NCBI RefSeq assembly: GCF_000236865.1
Contig: NZ_HE611014.1
Coordinates: forward strand, 127,820 to 191,819
Source of the DNA: Senegalimassilia anaerobia JC110
GTDB taxonomy: Bacteria; Actinomycetota; Coriobacteriia; Coriobacteriales; Eggerthellaceae
Reading direction: 5' to 3'
Length of the DNA stretch: 64,000 nucleotides
Numbering within the stretch: the first letter of the stretch is position 1; each line of letters begins with the position of its first letter. The notes beneath the pieces are model-generated. The model worked only from the letters and a program-made list of their open reading frames with translations. It was not told the origin of the DNA and did no database searches. Positions 36,734 to 48,849 of the stretch are shown piece after piece. A program made the position numbers and the translations under genes.

Positions 36734-39466
36734 CTACTCTTCCATCTCGTCGATGGACGACTCGTCCAGCTCTTCGGCGCCATCGGCATTTGCGGCGCAT
36801 TTCTTCTTGCCGTGGGCGGCGATGGCGACGGCGGTCACGCGATCATCCTCGGCAACGTTCATGACGCGGACGCCCTGCGTGGAGCGGCCGAGCTCGGAGA
36901 TGCCCTCGACGGGAGTGCGCACCACGACGCCCTCCTCGGACATGATCATGATCTCATCGTCGGCACCGACGATCTTCATGGCAGCCAACAAGCCCTTCTT
37001 CTCCGTCATGGTGATGGTGAAGACGCCCTGACCGCCGCGATGGTGCGACGGATACTCGGAGATGGGCGTACGCTTGCCGTACCCCTTCTCGGTGATGACG
37101 AACAGATCGGTCTCGGGGCGAGCGATCTCCATGCCGAGCACCTTGGCATCGGCCGGCGCGTTCATGCCGCGCACACCCATGGTGCCGCGGCCCATGGCGC
37201 GCACTTCGTCCTCGGGCCACATGATGGCCTTGCCGGCGGACGACACCATGATGACGTTCTCGCCCTGAGCCACGCGGCGCACGCTGATAAGGCGGTCGCC
37301 GTCCTTGAGGTTGATGGCGATAAGGCCGTCACGGCGCGTACGGTCGTACTGCTCCATGGACGTCTTCTTCACCATGCCGTGCTCGGTGGCGAACATAAGG
37401 TATTCGTCGGTCGGGAAGTCCTTCGTCGCGATGACGGCGCTGATGGTCTCGCCCTTCTCGAGCGGCAACAGGTTCACGATGGCCGTGCCGCGCGCATGAC
37501 GGGATGCCTCGGGCAGCTCGTAGACCTTCAGACGATATACCTTGCCCTTCGTTGAGAAGAACAGCATGAAGGAGTGCGTGGACGCGACGAACAGGTGCTC
37601 GACGTAGTCGTTATCCTTCAAGTTCACCGCCTGCATGCCCTTGCCGCCGCGCTTCTGCTGACGGTACGTGGCAACGGGCAGGCGCTTGACGTAGCCGGCC
37701 TTCGTGACCGTGACCACCATGCTCTCCTCGGCGATGAGGTCTTCGACGTCCAAGTCCTTGGCGGCATCGGAGAGCTGCGTTCTGCGGGGGGTGTCGAACT
37801 TCTTCTTGATCTCCTGCAGCTCCTCCTTGATGATGTCGCGCACCAGCTGAGGGTCGGAGAGCACGCGGTTGTAGTACGCAATCTTCTCGCGCAGCTCTTC
37901 CAACTCGGACTGGATCTTCTCGCGCTCTAAACCGGTCAGGCGGCGCAGGCGCATCTCCAGGATGGCCGTGGTCTGCTTGTCGGTCAGGCCGAAGCGCTCG
38001 GTCAGTCGAGCCGCCGCCTCCTTGTCGGTTTGCGAGGAGCGGATGATGCTGATGACCTCGTCGATGTGGTCGAGTGCAACCACATAGCCTTCCAGGATAT
38101 GGGCGCGCTCCTCGGCTTTGGAGAGCTCGTAGCGCGTACGACGCACGATAACGTCTTCCTGGTGGGCGATGTAGTAGTGCAGCGTCTCCTTCAGAGAGAG
38201 CACGCGGGGCACGCCGTCGACGAGCGCCAACATGATGACGCCGAAGCCCACCTGCAGCTGCGTGTGCTTATACAGCTTGTTGAGCACCACCTGCGGGATG
38301 GCGTCCTTCTTCAGCTCGATGATGATGTCGATGCCGTGGCGGTCGGCGCCGTCATGGATGTTCGAGATCTCGGGAAGCTTCTTCTCGCGAACCAGCTCGC
38401 CGAGCTTCTCAAGCAGGCGCTGACGGTTCACCTGGTACGGGATCTCCGTGACCACGATGGAGCTCTTGCCGTTCTTGCCCTCTTCGATCTTGCACTTCGC
38501 GCGCACGGTAAGGCTGCCGCGACCCGTTTCATAGGCGTCCAGGATGCCCTTCTTGCCCATGATGATGCCGCCGGTCGGGAAATCAGGACCGGGAAGTGCC
38601 GTCATAAGCTCGGCGGTGGTCACCTCGGGGTTGTCGAGCATCATGCACGTGGCGTCGATGGTCTCGCCAAGGTTATGCGGCGGGATGTTGGTGGCCATGC
38701 CAACGGCGATGCCGTTGGAGCCGTTGACCAGCAGGCTGGGGAAACGCGCGGGCAGGACCGTGGGTTCTTCCAGGCTTTCGTCATAGTTGGGCTGGAAGTC
38801 AACCGTTTCCTTGTCGAGATCGCGCAGCAGCTCCATGGCCGCCTTGCCCAGACGCGCCTCGGTGTAACGCATTGCTGCTGCCGAGTCGCCGTCGATGGAG
38901 CCGAAGTTGCCATGGCCGTCGATAAGCGGCACACGCATGCTGAACGGCTGGGCCAAGCGCACCATGGTGTCGTACACGGCGGAGTCGCCGTGCGGGTGAT
39001 ACTTGCCGATAACGTCGCCGACGGTACGGGCCGACTTCATATGCGGACGGTTCGGCGTATAGCCGGACTCGTTCATGGCGTACAGGATGCGGCGGTGGAC
39101 CGGCTTCAGGCCATCGCGCACGTCGGGCAGGGCGCGGCTGACGATGACGCTCATGGAGTACTCCAGGAACGAAGAAGCCATCTCCTTGCCCAGATATGCC
39201 GCGCGAACGGTGGTCCCCTCGCCGCCATTTGCGTCCTCGATGATGGAGCCGTGGGGGTTGGCGACGGTAGACATGTCGATAAGCGAGCGGGCCTTGTCCT
39301 CTTCGGACACCGGGCCCGACGTTACCGTATGGCCGGGCTCGGGCTGCTCGACGTCCTGCTCGCCGGCGTCCGCCGCGCCTTCCTCGGCGGCATCGACCAG
39401 GCGCTTCAGGTCGTCGGGAAGCTCCTCGCCGCCCTGACCATCGCGGTTGTCAGTGTTATCTGCCAT
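36734..39466 (-). CDS. gyrA: DNA gyrase subunit A
   Basis: A 910-aa breakage-reunion subunit. Catalytic Tyr201 lies in [10 protein letters not shown]. The quinolone region reads [11 protein letters not shown], with Ser162 and Asp166 at the positions of E. coli Ser83 and Asp87, so the unmutated form. The C-terminal beta-pinwheel carries the GyrA-box motif QQKRGGKGM. About 79 residues precede the usual N-terminus, an acidic low-complexity stretch; the protein is therefore longer than most GyrA. AGGAG before ATG 39466 overlaps the gyrB stop region (9-base gap). Confidence 0.97.
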   Translation of the reverse strand: MADNTDNRDGQGGEELPDDLKRLVDAAEEGAADAGEQDVEQPEPGHTVTSGPVSEEDKARSLIDMSTVANPHGSIIEDANGGEGTTVRAAYLGKEMASSFLEYSMSVIVSRALPDVRDGLKPVHRRILYAMNESGYTPNRPHMKSARTVGDVIGKYHPHGDSAVYDTMVRLAQPFSMRVPLIDGHGNFGSIDGDSAAAMRYTEARLGKAAMELLRDLDKETVDFQPNYDESLEEPTVLPARFPSLLVNGSNGIAVGMATNIPPHNLGETIDATCMMLDNPEVTTAELMTALPGPDFPTGGIIMGKKGILDAYETGRGSLTVRAKCKIEEGKNGKSSIVVTEIPYQVNRQRLLEKLGELVREKKLPEISNIHDGADRHGIDIIIELKKDAIPQVVLNKLYKHTQLQVGFGVIMLALVDGVPRVLSLKETLHYYIAHQEDVIVRRTRYELSKAEERAHILEGYVVALDHIDEVISIIRSSQTDKEAAARLTERFGLTDKQTTAILEMRLRRLTGLEREKIQSELEELREKIAYYNRVLSDPQLVRDIIKEELQEIKKKFDTPRRTQLSDAAKDLDVEDLIAEESMVVTVTKAGYVKRLPVATYRQQKRGGKGMQAVNLKDNDYVEHLFVASTHSFMLFFSTKGKVYRLKVYELPEASRHARGTAIVNLLPLEKGETISAVIATKDFPTDEYLMFATEHGMVKKTSMEQYDRTRRDGLIAINLKDGDRLISVRRVAQGENVIMVSSAGKAIMWPEDEVRAMGRGTMGVRGMNAPADAKVLGMEIARPETDLFVITEKGYGKRTPISEYPSHHRGGQGVFTITMTEKKGLLAAMKIVGADDEIMIMSEEGVVVRTPVEGISELGRSTQGVRVMNVAEDDRVTAVAIAAHGKKKCAANADGAEELDESSIDEMEE

Positions 39467-39475
39467 TCAATTCTC

Positions 39476-41449
<1,974 letters not shown>

Positions 41450-41576
41450 CTAGTATTGAATGTTTCGATTCCGGATGGTTCTGGAACCTAGTAATTCTAT
41501 CACAACGCGTCTTGGCACCGGGGCTCTCCACGCCCTTTACAGGCCTTCAGATGCCTTCTAAGGCATGATTTTCGCT

Positions 41577-42167
41577 CTAAAGACCACTTTTGCCGTTTTT
41601 TGAGCTTCCCGGCTTTCCGCTTGCCTCCAAGGCTTTCAAAATTGATTCCCTGAGGCGCTTGTCCTCAACGCCGGCAGCCTGCTCACGCAAACGGGCCGCG
41701 GCCTCCGAGCTGATGAGCGGCTCCGGGGTGCGCGCAGCCTGTGCCGCCTGCTGCGCGGCGCGCGCAGCCTCCTCGCGAAACGGGTGGCGGGCCTTCATGT
41801 CGAAGCGGGCAGGCTTGATGGAGAACAGGGCCACATGCTCGCCCTGCTCGTTGAGGCGGATCTTGAGCATCTCCTGACGGGCATCGATATCCGAGCGGAT
41901 CATGGCATCATCGCAATACACCACGAGCAGGGTCTTGCCCGCGGGCACACGCGCTGCCATGGGGTCGTTGGCCTGCTCGGGCTTCATGATGTACACGCCG
42001 TTGGTATGGTCGAGCACCAGTGACGCCGAATCGCGATACACGGCCTCCACGGCGCACTTCCAGCGCACGTGCACCTCCGCAACGCGCTGGGAACGCGCCG
42101 CCTGCGCGCCGGAGGCGCCAAGGCTTTGCAGCAATTGCCGCAGCCCGCTGCCGAGATCGGCCATCAT
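41577..42167 (-). CDS. dciA: DciA/DUF721-family protein
   Basis: A 196-aa protein in the standard DUF721 position between recF and gyrB. DciA is the helicase operator that loads DnaB in bacteria without DnaC or DnaI. The domain occupies about 25-125 (RVAEVHVRWKCAVEAVY, then KTLLVVYCDDAMIRSDI, RQEMLKIRLNEQ). An Ala/Arg/Gln/Glu-rich C-terminal part follows. Two ATGs are adjacent (42167, 42164); both overlap the recF stop in ATGATG. Identification is by domain and synteny. Confidence 0.8.
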   Translation of the reverse strand: MMADLGSGLRQLLQSLGASGAQAARSQRVAEVHVRWKCAVEAVYRDSASLVLDHTNGVYIMKPEQANDPMAARVPAGKTLLVVYCDDAMIRSDIDARQEMLKIRLNEQGEHVALFSIKPARFDMKARHPFREEAARAAQQAAQAARTPEPLISSEAAARLREQAAGVEDKRLRESILKALEASGKPGSSKNGKSGL

Positions 42168-43288
42168 TCACCGTCCTTCCGCTCAAGGGGCAAGCGCACG
42201 ACGCGGGCCGCCGCGAGCAGATCCTCGTCGAAATACGCCAGATTCGCTGTGGTTATAAACGTTTGGATATCCCCTGAGACGAACTTCACCAACGCACGGC
42301 GGCGCTGCTCGTCGAGCTCGCTCATCACATCGTCGAGCAGCAGCACCGGCTGCTGGCCCAGAAGGTCGCAGATAAGCGTGACTTCCGCCAGCTTGAACGC
42401 CAGCACCGCCGAGCGCTGCTGGCCCTGGCTTCCGTATACGCCCACCGGACGCCCTTCGACGAAGAACTCGATGCGGTCGGCATGGGGTCCCACCAGCGCG
42501 CGGTGGCGGGCGCGCTCTTGCGCCATCGACGCCGCAAGAGCCGCGGCGAAACGTTCGCGAGCCTCGTCGCGATCGAGCGTTTCGCCGGCATCGAGCCATT
42601 CGCCCTCGGCAAGCCACGACGGCGCATAACGGGCCGACAGCGTTTCCCGGCTCCCCACGATCTCGGCGTAATAGCTTGCCATGGACGCTGCCAGCTTGCC
42701 GAACAGGGCCGCCCGATAGCACACCAGCTGAGCACCGCAGGTGACCATCAGGTCGTTCAAGCTTTCCAGTAAAAGCGGCGACGCTTCGTCTTTCAGCAAC
42801 GAGTTCTTGTGACGCAGCACCTTGTCGAAGTCTCGGCGTATCAGGTAATGGTTGCGCGAAAGCTGCGACCCCACGGCGTCGAGCGCGTTGCGGCGGGTGG
42901 TACCCGAACCCTTCGCCAGGTTCAGATCGTCAGGAGTGAACGTGACCGAGGGGATGACGCCCTTCAGGTCCGCCGTACGCTTTTGCTTGCCGTTGAGGGT
43001 GAACCGGCGTTTGCCCGCCTCGATCGTCAGGCCCAGCTCCAGCAACCTGTTCCCGTCGGCGGCGGTTGCATGCAGGCGCGCAAAATCGGCGCCATCGCGC
43101 ACAAGCTGCACTCCGGTGGGATTTCTGAACGACGTTTGCGCCGTAAGCAGCTGAATCCCTTCCACGACGTTGGTTTTACCGACGGCATTGGGCCCCACCA
43201 GCACGGTCAGGGGCCCGATGTCGCTCAAGTGGAAATGCTCATAGCTGCGGAAATCGTCGAACGCAACATCTTTGACGCGAAGGCTCAT
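42164..43288 (-). CDS. recF: DNA replication and repair protein RecF
   Basis: A 374-aa SMC-like ATPase acting with RecO and RecR to load RecA at gaps. It has the typical N-terminus (VKDVAFDDFRSYEHF), Walker A GPNAVGKTN, the signature region GSQGQQRSAVLAFKLAE and Walker B VLLLDDVMSELD. ATG 43288 follows GAAGG. It overlaps the dciA start by 4 bases and follows dnaN by 15. Confidence 0.96.
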   Translation of the reverse strand: MSLRVKDVAFDDFRSYEHFHLSDIGPLTVLVGPNAVGKTNVVEGIQLLTAQTSFRNPTGVQLVRDGADFARLHATAADGNRLLELGLTIEAGKRRFTLNGKQKRTADLKGVIPSVTFTPDDLNLAKGSGTTRRNALDAVGSQLSRNHYLIRRDFDKVLRHKNSLLKDEASPLLLESLNDLMVTCGAQLVCYRAALFGKLAASMASYYAEIVGSRETLSARYAPSWLAEGEWLDAGETLDRDEARERFAAALAASMAQERARHRALVGPHADRIEFFVEGRPVGVYGSQGQQRSAVLAFKLAEVTLICDLLGQQPVLLLDDVMSELDEQRRRALVKFVSGDIQTFITTANLAYFDEDLLAAARVVRLPLERKDGE

Positions 43289-43303
43289 GCAACGCCTTCG
43301 TTG

Positions 43304-44404
43304 TTAGGAAATGCGCACAGGCATGACCAGGTACAGGAAGTTCTCGCCTTCGCCGGCTTTGAAGATGCCCGGTTTCATACCCGACTGGACTTCCAGGAAC
43401 ACGTCATCGGTGTTCACCGAACCCAAGCCGTCGAGCACGTACGCGTAGTTGAAGGCGATCTCGACGTTGTCACCCTCGCCCTGGCACGCCAGCGTTTCCT
43501 GAGCGCTGCCCACATCCTGGGCGGCGGCGGAAAGCTGCACGGTCTGGCTTTCCACGTCGATGGCGAACTTCACCGGCGAGCTTTGCTGACCCAGAATCGA
43601 CGTACGCTTCACGCCGGAGACAAGGTGGCTCACGTTGAGGCGAACGCGCGTCGCGTAGGAATCGGGCAGCAGCTGACGATAGTTCGGGAAATTGCCCTCG
43701 ATGCGGCGGTTGATGAACACGGTGTCGTGATAGGTGACCACGATCTGGTTCTCCGCCAAGGCGATGGTCAGCGGGTCGTCCGTACGCGTCAGGGAGGCAA
43801 GCTCCTGCAGGAACGAGCCGGAGATAACGGCCTGGAAGCCCTCGGCCGCGGGCTCGCCAAGCTGGGCCTCAGTGATGGCGAGGCGATAGGAGTCGGTTGC
43901 CACCATCTTCAGCGTTTCGCCCTCGAACGTGATGAGCACGCCGGTGAGGATGGCGCGGCTCTCGTCCTTGGAAACTACGCGCGCCACGCGCTTGACCATG
44001 GACGAGAATTGGGAGAACGGGATGGAGATAGCCTGCTGGGTATCAACATGAGGGAATCCCGGGAAGTCCTCGGCATCCAACGTCTTGATGGAGAACGAAG
44101 AAGCGTCGCACGTGATGACGGCGGAATCCTCGCCCGTTTCAACATGCACGGCGGCGTCGGGCAGGTTCTTCACGATGTCGAAGAACAGCTTGCCGGGAAA
44201 TACCGAGCGGCCCTCCTCTTCCACCAAGGCAGGGATGGTGAATTGAATGGACAGCTCCAAGTCGGTTGCCTGCAGCGTCAGGTTGTCGTTATGGGCATCA
44301 AGATAGATACCCGAAAGAATGGGCAGCGTGGAACGGGTGGCAATGCCCTTGAGCACAACGGCGAGCGCATCCTGCAGTTCCGATTGGTTGATGCTGAATT
44401 TCAC
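43304..44404 (-). CDS. dnaN: DNA polymerase III beta sliding clamp
   Basis: A 366-aa ring clamp with the three-fold repeated domain. Landmarks are SINQSELQDALAVVLKG at the start, TLPILSGIYLDA and the C-terminal FLYLVMPVRIS. The start is GTG 44404 with AGAGGAG just upstream; the frame reads 17 codons further without a ribosome site. It is separated from dnaA by 364 bases carrying the proposed DNA-unwinding element and a parS site. Confidence 0.96.
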   Translation of the reverse strand: MKFSINQSELQDALAVVLKGIATRSTLPILSGIYLDAHNDNLTLQATDLELSIQFTIPALVEEEGRSVFPGKLFFDIVKNLPDAAVHVETGEDSAVITCDASSFSIKTLDAEDFPGFPHVDTQQAISIPFSQFSSMVKRVARVVSKDESRAILTGVLITFEGETLKMVATDSYRLAITEAQLGEPAAEGFQAVISGSFLQELASLTRTDDPLTIALAENQIVVTYHDTVFINRRIEGNFPNYRQLLPDSYATRVRLNVSHLVSGVKRTSILGQQSSPVKFAIDVESQTVQLSAAAQDVGSAQETLACQGEGDNVEIAFNYAYVLDGLGSVNTDDVFLEVQSGMKPGIFKAGEGENFLYLVMPVRIS

Positions 44405-44460
44405 TGGCTCCTCTTTCCTTTTACGTAAGACGTTGCTCCATGATAGATGGTTCATGCAAC

Positions 44461-44688
44461 GTTGTTATTTATCTTCAATGCTTTTCTTTTAATAATAGGT
44501 TTTTGAATAGTAGTAATAATAAGCGCGGTGGAAATGTTGAGAACTCGCAAAACTCCATGTCATCCTTGAAAAGTAATTCAACTTCGAATGTGGGTTGCCT
44601 GTTCCCTCCATCCACCGCGATTATTGACTACATTATCTTTCCCCTTGAGTTCGATGGTTTTCGCCATGTTTTACGATGTTTATCCCCA
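44461..44688. other. oriC, downstream part: AT-rich element, DnaA-trios and DnaA boxes
   Basis: AT-rich tract at about 44460-44507, then five DnaA-trio units TAGTAGTAATAATAA at 44508-44522, GC-rich GCGCG, and box-like GGTGGAAAT (44527-44535) and GTTGAGAAC (44536-44544). A further box, TTATCCCCA (one mismatch to TTATCCACA), is at 44680-44688. This is the order trio, GC spacer, boxes seen in the Bacillus unwinding region. Confidence 0.65.
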
Positions 44689-44727
44689 TGTTTTCCCGAA
44701 TCCTTTAAAGTGCCTGGTCAACCTGGT

Positions 44728-44743
44728 TGTTTCACGTGAAACA
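44728..44743. promoter_or_regulatory. parS site 5
   Basis: TGTTTCACGTGAAACA, 25 bases past the dnaA stop in the dnaA-dnaN spacer. Confidence 0.9.
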
Positions 44744-44768
44744 TTGCGTTTTTCTCGATGGTGTTGCG

Positions 44769-46520
44769 TTATAGCTCGCGAATGATCTGCCTGAGCGCTT
44801 CCATCTCCTCGCGGGCTACGCGGTTCTCCTTCATCTTCGCCTCGATGTTGCCCACCGAATACATGATGGTCGAGTGGTCCCTGTTGAACTTCTTCCCAAT
44901 GTCCCCATAGGGGATGTCGAGCAGTTGTCGGCACAAGTAAATGGCGGTTTGGCGTGCGTGGGCGATGTTGCGCGTCCTCTTTTTTCCCACGATGTCGGTG
45001 TGACTGACCTTGAAGAAGTCCTCCGTCACCTTCAGGATATCGTCTGCTGTGAGCCTTTTGCTGGGGCCGCCTGAGAAGTGGTTCTCCAGCAGTTTGCGCA
45101 CGTCGGCCACGGTGATGTCCGAGCCTTCCCCGCATTTCATCTTGACGATGACGTTGGTCACCGCGCTTTTTAACTCTCGGATGTTCGATCCTGAACTCTC
45201 GGCGATGCATATCTGTACGTCTTCGGGCATGTTGATAGGCCCGGATTGCTCCATATCCTCGTATTCGCGGATGAAGCTTTTGACGATGCTCAGCTTGGTC
45301 TCGATCTCGGGCGGCTGGATGTCGAATGTGCCGCCGGAGTTGAAGCGCGTTTTGTAGCGTTCGTCGATGTCGATGTTCTTCGGCGCGCGGTCGGCGGAGA
45401 GCACGACTTGTTTGCCTTGGCTTGTCAGCTTGTTGAATATCTGGAACATGATGTCGAGCGTCTGCTTCTTGCCCTGCAGCTGCTGGACGTCGTCGACGAG
45501 GAGGACGTCTGCTTCCTCGTAGTACATCTTGAAATTCTTGTAGCTGGACTTCTCCGTGTCGTGCGCCGCTGATGCGTCCATGTAGTCCTCGAGCAGCTCG
45601 TTCGAGTCTTTGTAGACAACCTGCAGGTTGGGCATGTTGCTGTTGATGTAGTTCTGTATGGCCCGAAGCAGATGCGTCTTGCCCAGGCCCGACCTTCCGT
45701 AGATGAACAACGGGTTCAGATGCGGTTTGCCCGGGGTTTCGGCAACGGAGACGGCCATGGAATACGCCATGCGGTTCGAGTCGCCGATGACGAAGTTCTC
45801 GAACGTGAGCGTCGAGGTGACGGAGTTGTTCGGCGCAGGTTGACCGGTCTCGCCGCTATCGGTCGAGATGGCCTGCAGGGCGGGATCTTCCGGGTTGGGA
45901 GCAACGGGTGTCGGAGCAGCTTGTTGCCCCGGTGCGCTTGCGGGAGCAGCAACGGGGGCAGCGGTTGCTGCTCCCGTTGCGGTAGCCGGTGCTGCAATGG
46001 AGACAGGCGCCGGGGCTGCCGGCTGGCCGGGGTTGGGCTGCGCTGTCGTTTGGGCCTGCATCGCGGCCGGCGCTTCGGTTGCCTGCATCGCCGCCGCTGC
46101 GGGGACTGTTTGCTGCGCGGCGGCGGGATCGGCTGCTGCCGTGGCGGTGGTTTGCGCTGTCGCTTGCGGCGCGGGCGAGGGGGCTGCGACCGGCGCCGCG
46201 GCGGTCGGCATGGCCGGCGCTGCGGCAGGAGCGGGTGCAGCTTGCGGTACAGGAGCCTGCGATTCGTCGATGCCGATGAGCACGTCGAAAGGCACCCCGC
46301 GAATCTCTTCGAGCGCGCGCTTGATGCAGTCGATGTAATGGCGTTCGATGAAGTTCTTGATGAATTCCGTATTAGCGGTCAGCATCATGAACCCGTCGCT
46401 TGCGGCTTGGGGAAATAGCTGGCTGAACAGCGCATCCACCTGGGGGCCTATGATGCCCTCGTAGCTTTTGACGCGGCTGCATACCTCCGCCCATAGCTGA
46501 TTGATTTCTTCCGTGTTCAT
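44769..46520 (-). CDS. dnaA: Chromosomal replication initiator protein DnaA
   Basis: A 583-aa AAA+ initiator. Domain I is at 1-85 (MNTEEINQLWAEV). Domain II is a very long Ala/Pro/Gln/Thr-rich linker at about 88-235. Domain III has Walker A GRSGLGKTH near 275, LLVDDVQQLQGK and the sensor arginine regions. Domain IV carries the DNA-binding signature FNRDHSTIMYS. Start is ATG 46520 with GAAGG 7 bases before it; ATG 46538 lacks a ribosome site. A DnaA-box-like motif upstream suggests autoregulation. Confidence 0.97.
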   Translation of the reverse strand: MNTEEINQLWAEVCSRVKSYEGIIGPQVDALFSQLFPQAASDGFMMLTANTEFIKNFIERHYIDCIKRALEEIRGVPFDVLIGIDESQAPVPQAAPAPAAAPAMPTAAAPVAAPSPAPQATAQTTATAAADPAAAQQTVPAAAAMQATEAPAAMQAQTTAQPNPGQPAAPAPVSIAAPATATGAATAAPVAAPASAPGQQAAPTPVAPNPEDPALQAISTDSGETGQPAPNNSVTSTLTFENFVIGDSNRMAYSMAVSVAETPGKPHLNPLFIYGRSGLGKTHLLRAIQNYINSNMPNLQVVYKDSNELLEDYMDASAAHDTEKSSYKNFKMYYEEADVLLVDDVQQLQGKKQTLDIMFQIFNKLTSQGKQVVLSADRAPKNIDIDERYKTRFNSGGTFDIQPPEIETKLSIVKSFIREYEDMEQSGPINMPEDVQICIAESSGSNIRELKSAVTNVIVKMKCGEGSDITVADVRKLLENHFSGGPSKRLTADDILKVTEDFFKVSHTDIVGKKRTRNIAHARQTAIYLCRQLLDIPYGDIGKKFNRDHSTIMYSVGNIEAKMKENRVAREEMEALRQIIREL

Positions 46521-46576
46521 AAGCAGGCCTTCGATCATACGCGTACAGGTGTGTTCGCCTTACGCGGTTTCGGTTC

Positions 46577-46585
46577 GTTGAAAAC
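46577..46585. promoter_or_regulatory. DnaA-box-like site upstream of dnaA
   Basis: GTTGAAAAC, the reverse complement of the GTTTTCAAC-type motif repeated in the oriC region, 57 bases before the dnaA start. Probable autoregulatory site. Confidence 0.5.
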
Positions 46586-46601
46586 TGATTGCCGCCGTGT
46601 T

Positions 46602-47738
46602 TTACAGCAGCTGCGCAACCTGGATGCCCAGGTTCGTGAGCATGCGCTTTTTGCCGGACATTTTTAAAAGCCCGATGCCTTCCAGCTTTTTCAGCGTGTT
46701 ATGCACGCTCGACTGCGCCGCTCCGGTCAGTTTGACCACGTCCGATACGCCCAGTACCCCTTCTTTCAGGTAGATGACGAGGAAGTCCTTCTCGCGCTGG
46801 GACAGGGACGCGATGATCGGCTGCGCATCCACCGGCGCGGGCTGGATTTGCGGTTGCTGTTGCATTTGCTGGCCGTAGGGGTAGCCCATCGGTTGCTGGA
46901 TGGGTGCCTGCATGTAGCCTTGCTGAGCAGCCGGCGCGTATCCGGGTTGCGCGAACTGTTGCGGGGCTGCATATGCCACCTGCGGAGCCTGCTGGTATGC
47001 CTGCATAGGCGGCTGGGCCGCAAACCCCGGTGCATATTGAGCCGAAGGCTGAGCGTATGCGGGCTGGGCGTTGTATGCGAGTTCGTGATCCTCCTCGGCG
47101 ATTCGGTAGCGCGGCGCCGTGGGCTCGGGATGCTCTGCGTCCTCGTCCTCCTCGACGTGGTCGATCTCAAGCTCCTTGGGAAGCTGCGGATTGCTGCCGT
47201 TTGCGCTGATGGTGACTACCGATCCGGTGCCGAGGTTGTCTTCGATGCTGATGGTGCCGTGGGTGAAGTCAAGGTATTCCTTCACGATGGGGAGGCCCGA
47301 CCCCACGCCGCGGATGTAGCTTTTCATGGGCTCGATGGCGGAGGTGAATCCGGGCAGTTGCGCGCGGTCTTTGCAAGCGATGCCCGGCCCTTGGTCCGCG
47401 AAACGGATGGTGCAGCCGTGATCGAGGATGGATACCGTAGCTTCCTGGAATCGTGCGTGTATGAAGTTTTCCGAAACCTCGCGGATAACCGTATAGGGAA
47501 TGGTGCCGCCTGCCGCCTGCGATTGCTGGTATACGTTCGTTGCCAGGCTTTCGATGAATTCGCCGGTGGGAGCGGGCTGGATTTCAGTGACACGCGGCGC
47601 GCTCAGCAAGTTGTCGTATAGGGCGATGCGTGCAACCGAATTCACGTGAGTGAAGTCGAAACCCTCATCATCGTTGTTTTCAGGCGATTCCTGATGCTGT
47701 TCTTGCTCGCTCATCTGCGCTTTTACCGCTTTCCACAT
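46602..47738 (-). CDS. GHKL-type ATPase fused to a winged-helix domain
   Basis: A 378-aa protein encoded between dnaA and the oriC clusters. The ATPase part (about 35-180) has the N-box EVSENFIHA (87-95), G1 box DQGPGIA (115-121), G2 box GVGSGLPIV (144-152) and GTGS (170-173), as in histidine kinases and the anti-sigma kinases SpoIIAB and RsbW. There is no phospho-accepting His domain and no membrane helix. A roughly 100-residue Gln/Pro/Ala/Tyr-rich linker leads to a winged-helix DNA-binding domain at about 310-375 (LSQREKDFLVIYL, GAAQSSVHNTLKKLEGIG). ATG 47738 is used, but ATG 47714 is equally possible; neither has a good ribosome site. Function unknown; a nucleotide-switched regulator at the origin is the natural guess. 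Confidence 0.85.
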   Translation of the reverse strand: MWKAVKAQMSEQEQHQESPENNDDEGFDFTHVNSVARIALYDNLLSAPRVTEIQPAPTGEFIESLATNVYQQSQAAGGTIPYTVIREVSENFIHARFQEATVSILDHGCTIRFADQGPGIACKDRAQLPGFTSAIEPMKSYIRGVGSGLPIVKEYLDFTHGTISIEDNLGTGSVVTISANGSNPQLPKELEIDHVEEDEDAEHPEPTAPRYRIAEEDHELAYNAQPAYAQPSAQYAPGFAAQPPMQAYQQAPQVAYAAPQQFAQPGYAPAAQQGYMQAPIQQPMGYPYGQQMQQQPQIQPAPVDAQPIIASLSQREKDFLVIYLKEGVLGVSDVVKLTGAAQSSVHNTLKKLEGIGLLKMSGKKRMLTNLGIQVAQLL

Positions 47739-48730
47739 TCGTCGTTTTCCAAAGTTTTACACATTTTCGGGAAAAATCCTTGAAAAGTGTACCCTCTTTT
47801 CCCATCGAATTCCATTCAACTGGGCAAATTCCGGAATCGAATGTGGAAAAATCACTTTCGATTGAAAGTTTTTCACAACGATGAACTCATTGTTTCCTTG
47901 GTTTTCCACTTTCTATTCAAAGATTGTTGAAAACTGGAATGAAAACTCGAATAAGTGTGAAAAGTAGAGGTGCAAAGGTTTTCGACATTGTTGAAATTCC
48001 AGGTTGTTCCGACCCGTTCCGATGGCTTTTTTCAACTGCTGAGAGGATTTTGCTGCAGGATTCGGAAAGCACCAGGTCAGTTGAGCATTCCGATGAAAAG
48101 CATTCTGATAGTGCCATAAAGAACGGAAAAATGCCTGTTCAGAAGCGTGTTGAAAACTATGCACATGATTAATTGCCTGGTCAAGCGCTTGCCTGCTTAC
48201 GGTTTTGAGCGATTGAAAACCGCACGTTTCGATATTTTTCCACAGCGATTTTCGAATGAATTCCAAGTTTTCAACGTTTTCCACAATCGCCTGAATCGCT
48301 CAATGATGAGAGATAAGTTTTTTCAGCCGTTAGGTGCGGATTTTGGGGTGCGTTTCCTTCTTTTCCCGAGCATCGATCGGTCGCAAGGTCCGTTTTCGTT
48401 GAATGTCGTTTCATTACCCGCCTTGGTTTTCCACTGCTATCCCCTCATGTGTTGAGGGTAGGTGCTGCTGGTGATGGTGGAGCGTGCTTCTCGCGCGATT
48501 TCCCTCGGGTTGCCGAAAGTGCCTCCGTTAGATGAAGATGATTTGGCGTCCCCAAGCAACATAAAGGGGAATCCCTTTTCGATTTTTCCCTTACCGGTGC
48601 GTTTGAGCCGCCGAAAAGATATCCCCACTAGATGTTGCGACCCATGTTTTCGATCCCCCAATGAATTGTTGAAAGCAACGTTTTCTAGTGCGCTGGCAAT
48701 ATTGTGGAAAACTTCGTGTTTTCGCAGGTG
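47739..48730. other. oriC, upstream part: AT-rich region with DnaA-box clusters
   Basis: About 1.1 kb without a credible gene between the GHKL gene and rpmH. TTTTCCACA boxes at 48236-48244 and 48277-48285 (plus) and 47842-47850 and 48713-48721 (minus). Related TTTTCAACA copies are at 47925-47933 and 48148-48156 (minus) and TTTTCAACG at 48268-48276. TTTTCCACT is at 47902-47910 and TTTTTCACA at 47869-47877. Base composition is clearly AT-richer than the flanking genes. Confidence 0.85.
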
Positions 48731-48786
48731 GGCTTTCATAATGTGGGTATCTTGTGCATCGGTTGGCATATATAGGTAAAAACCTT

Positions 48787-48814
48787 TTGACAGTCGGGCC
48801 GTTCCGGTTATACT
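48787..48814 (+). promoter_or_regulatory. Promoter of rpmH-rnpA
   Basis: TTGACA at 48787-48792, 16-base spacer, TATACT at 48809-48814, 35 bases before the rpmH start. Confidence 0.85.
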
Positions 48815-48849
48815 CAACAAGTTGCTCTAAACCATGAAAGGGAAACGAT

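Noticed and set aside
47913-48820. Several short frames on both strands in the AT-rich region
   Set aside because: Overlap the DnaA-box clusters, lack ribosome sites and have no recognisable products.
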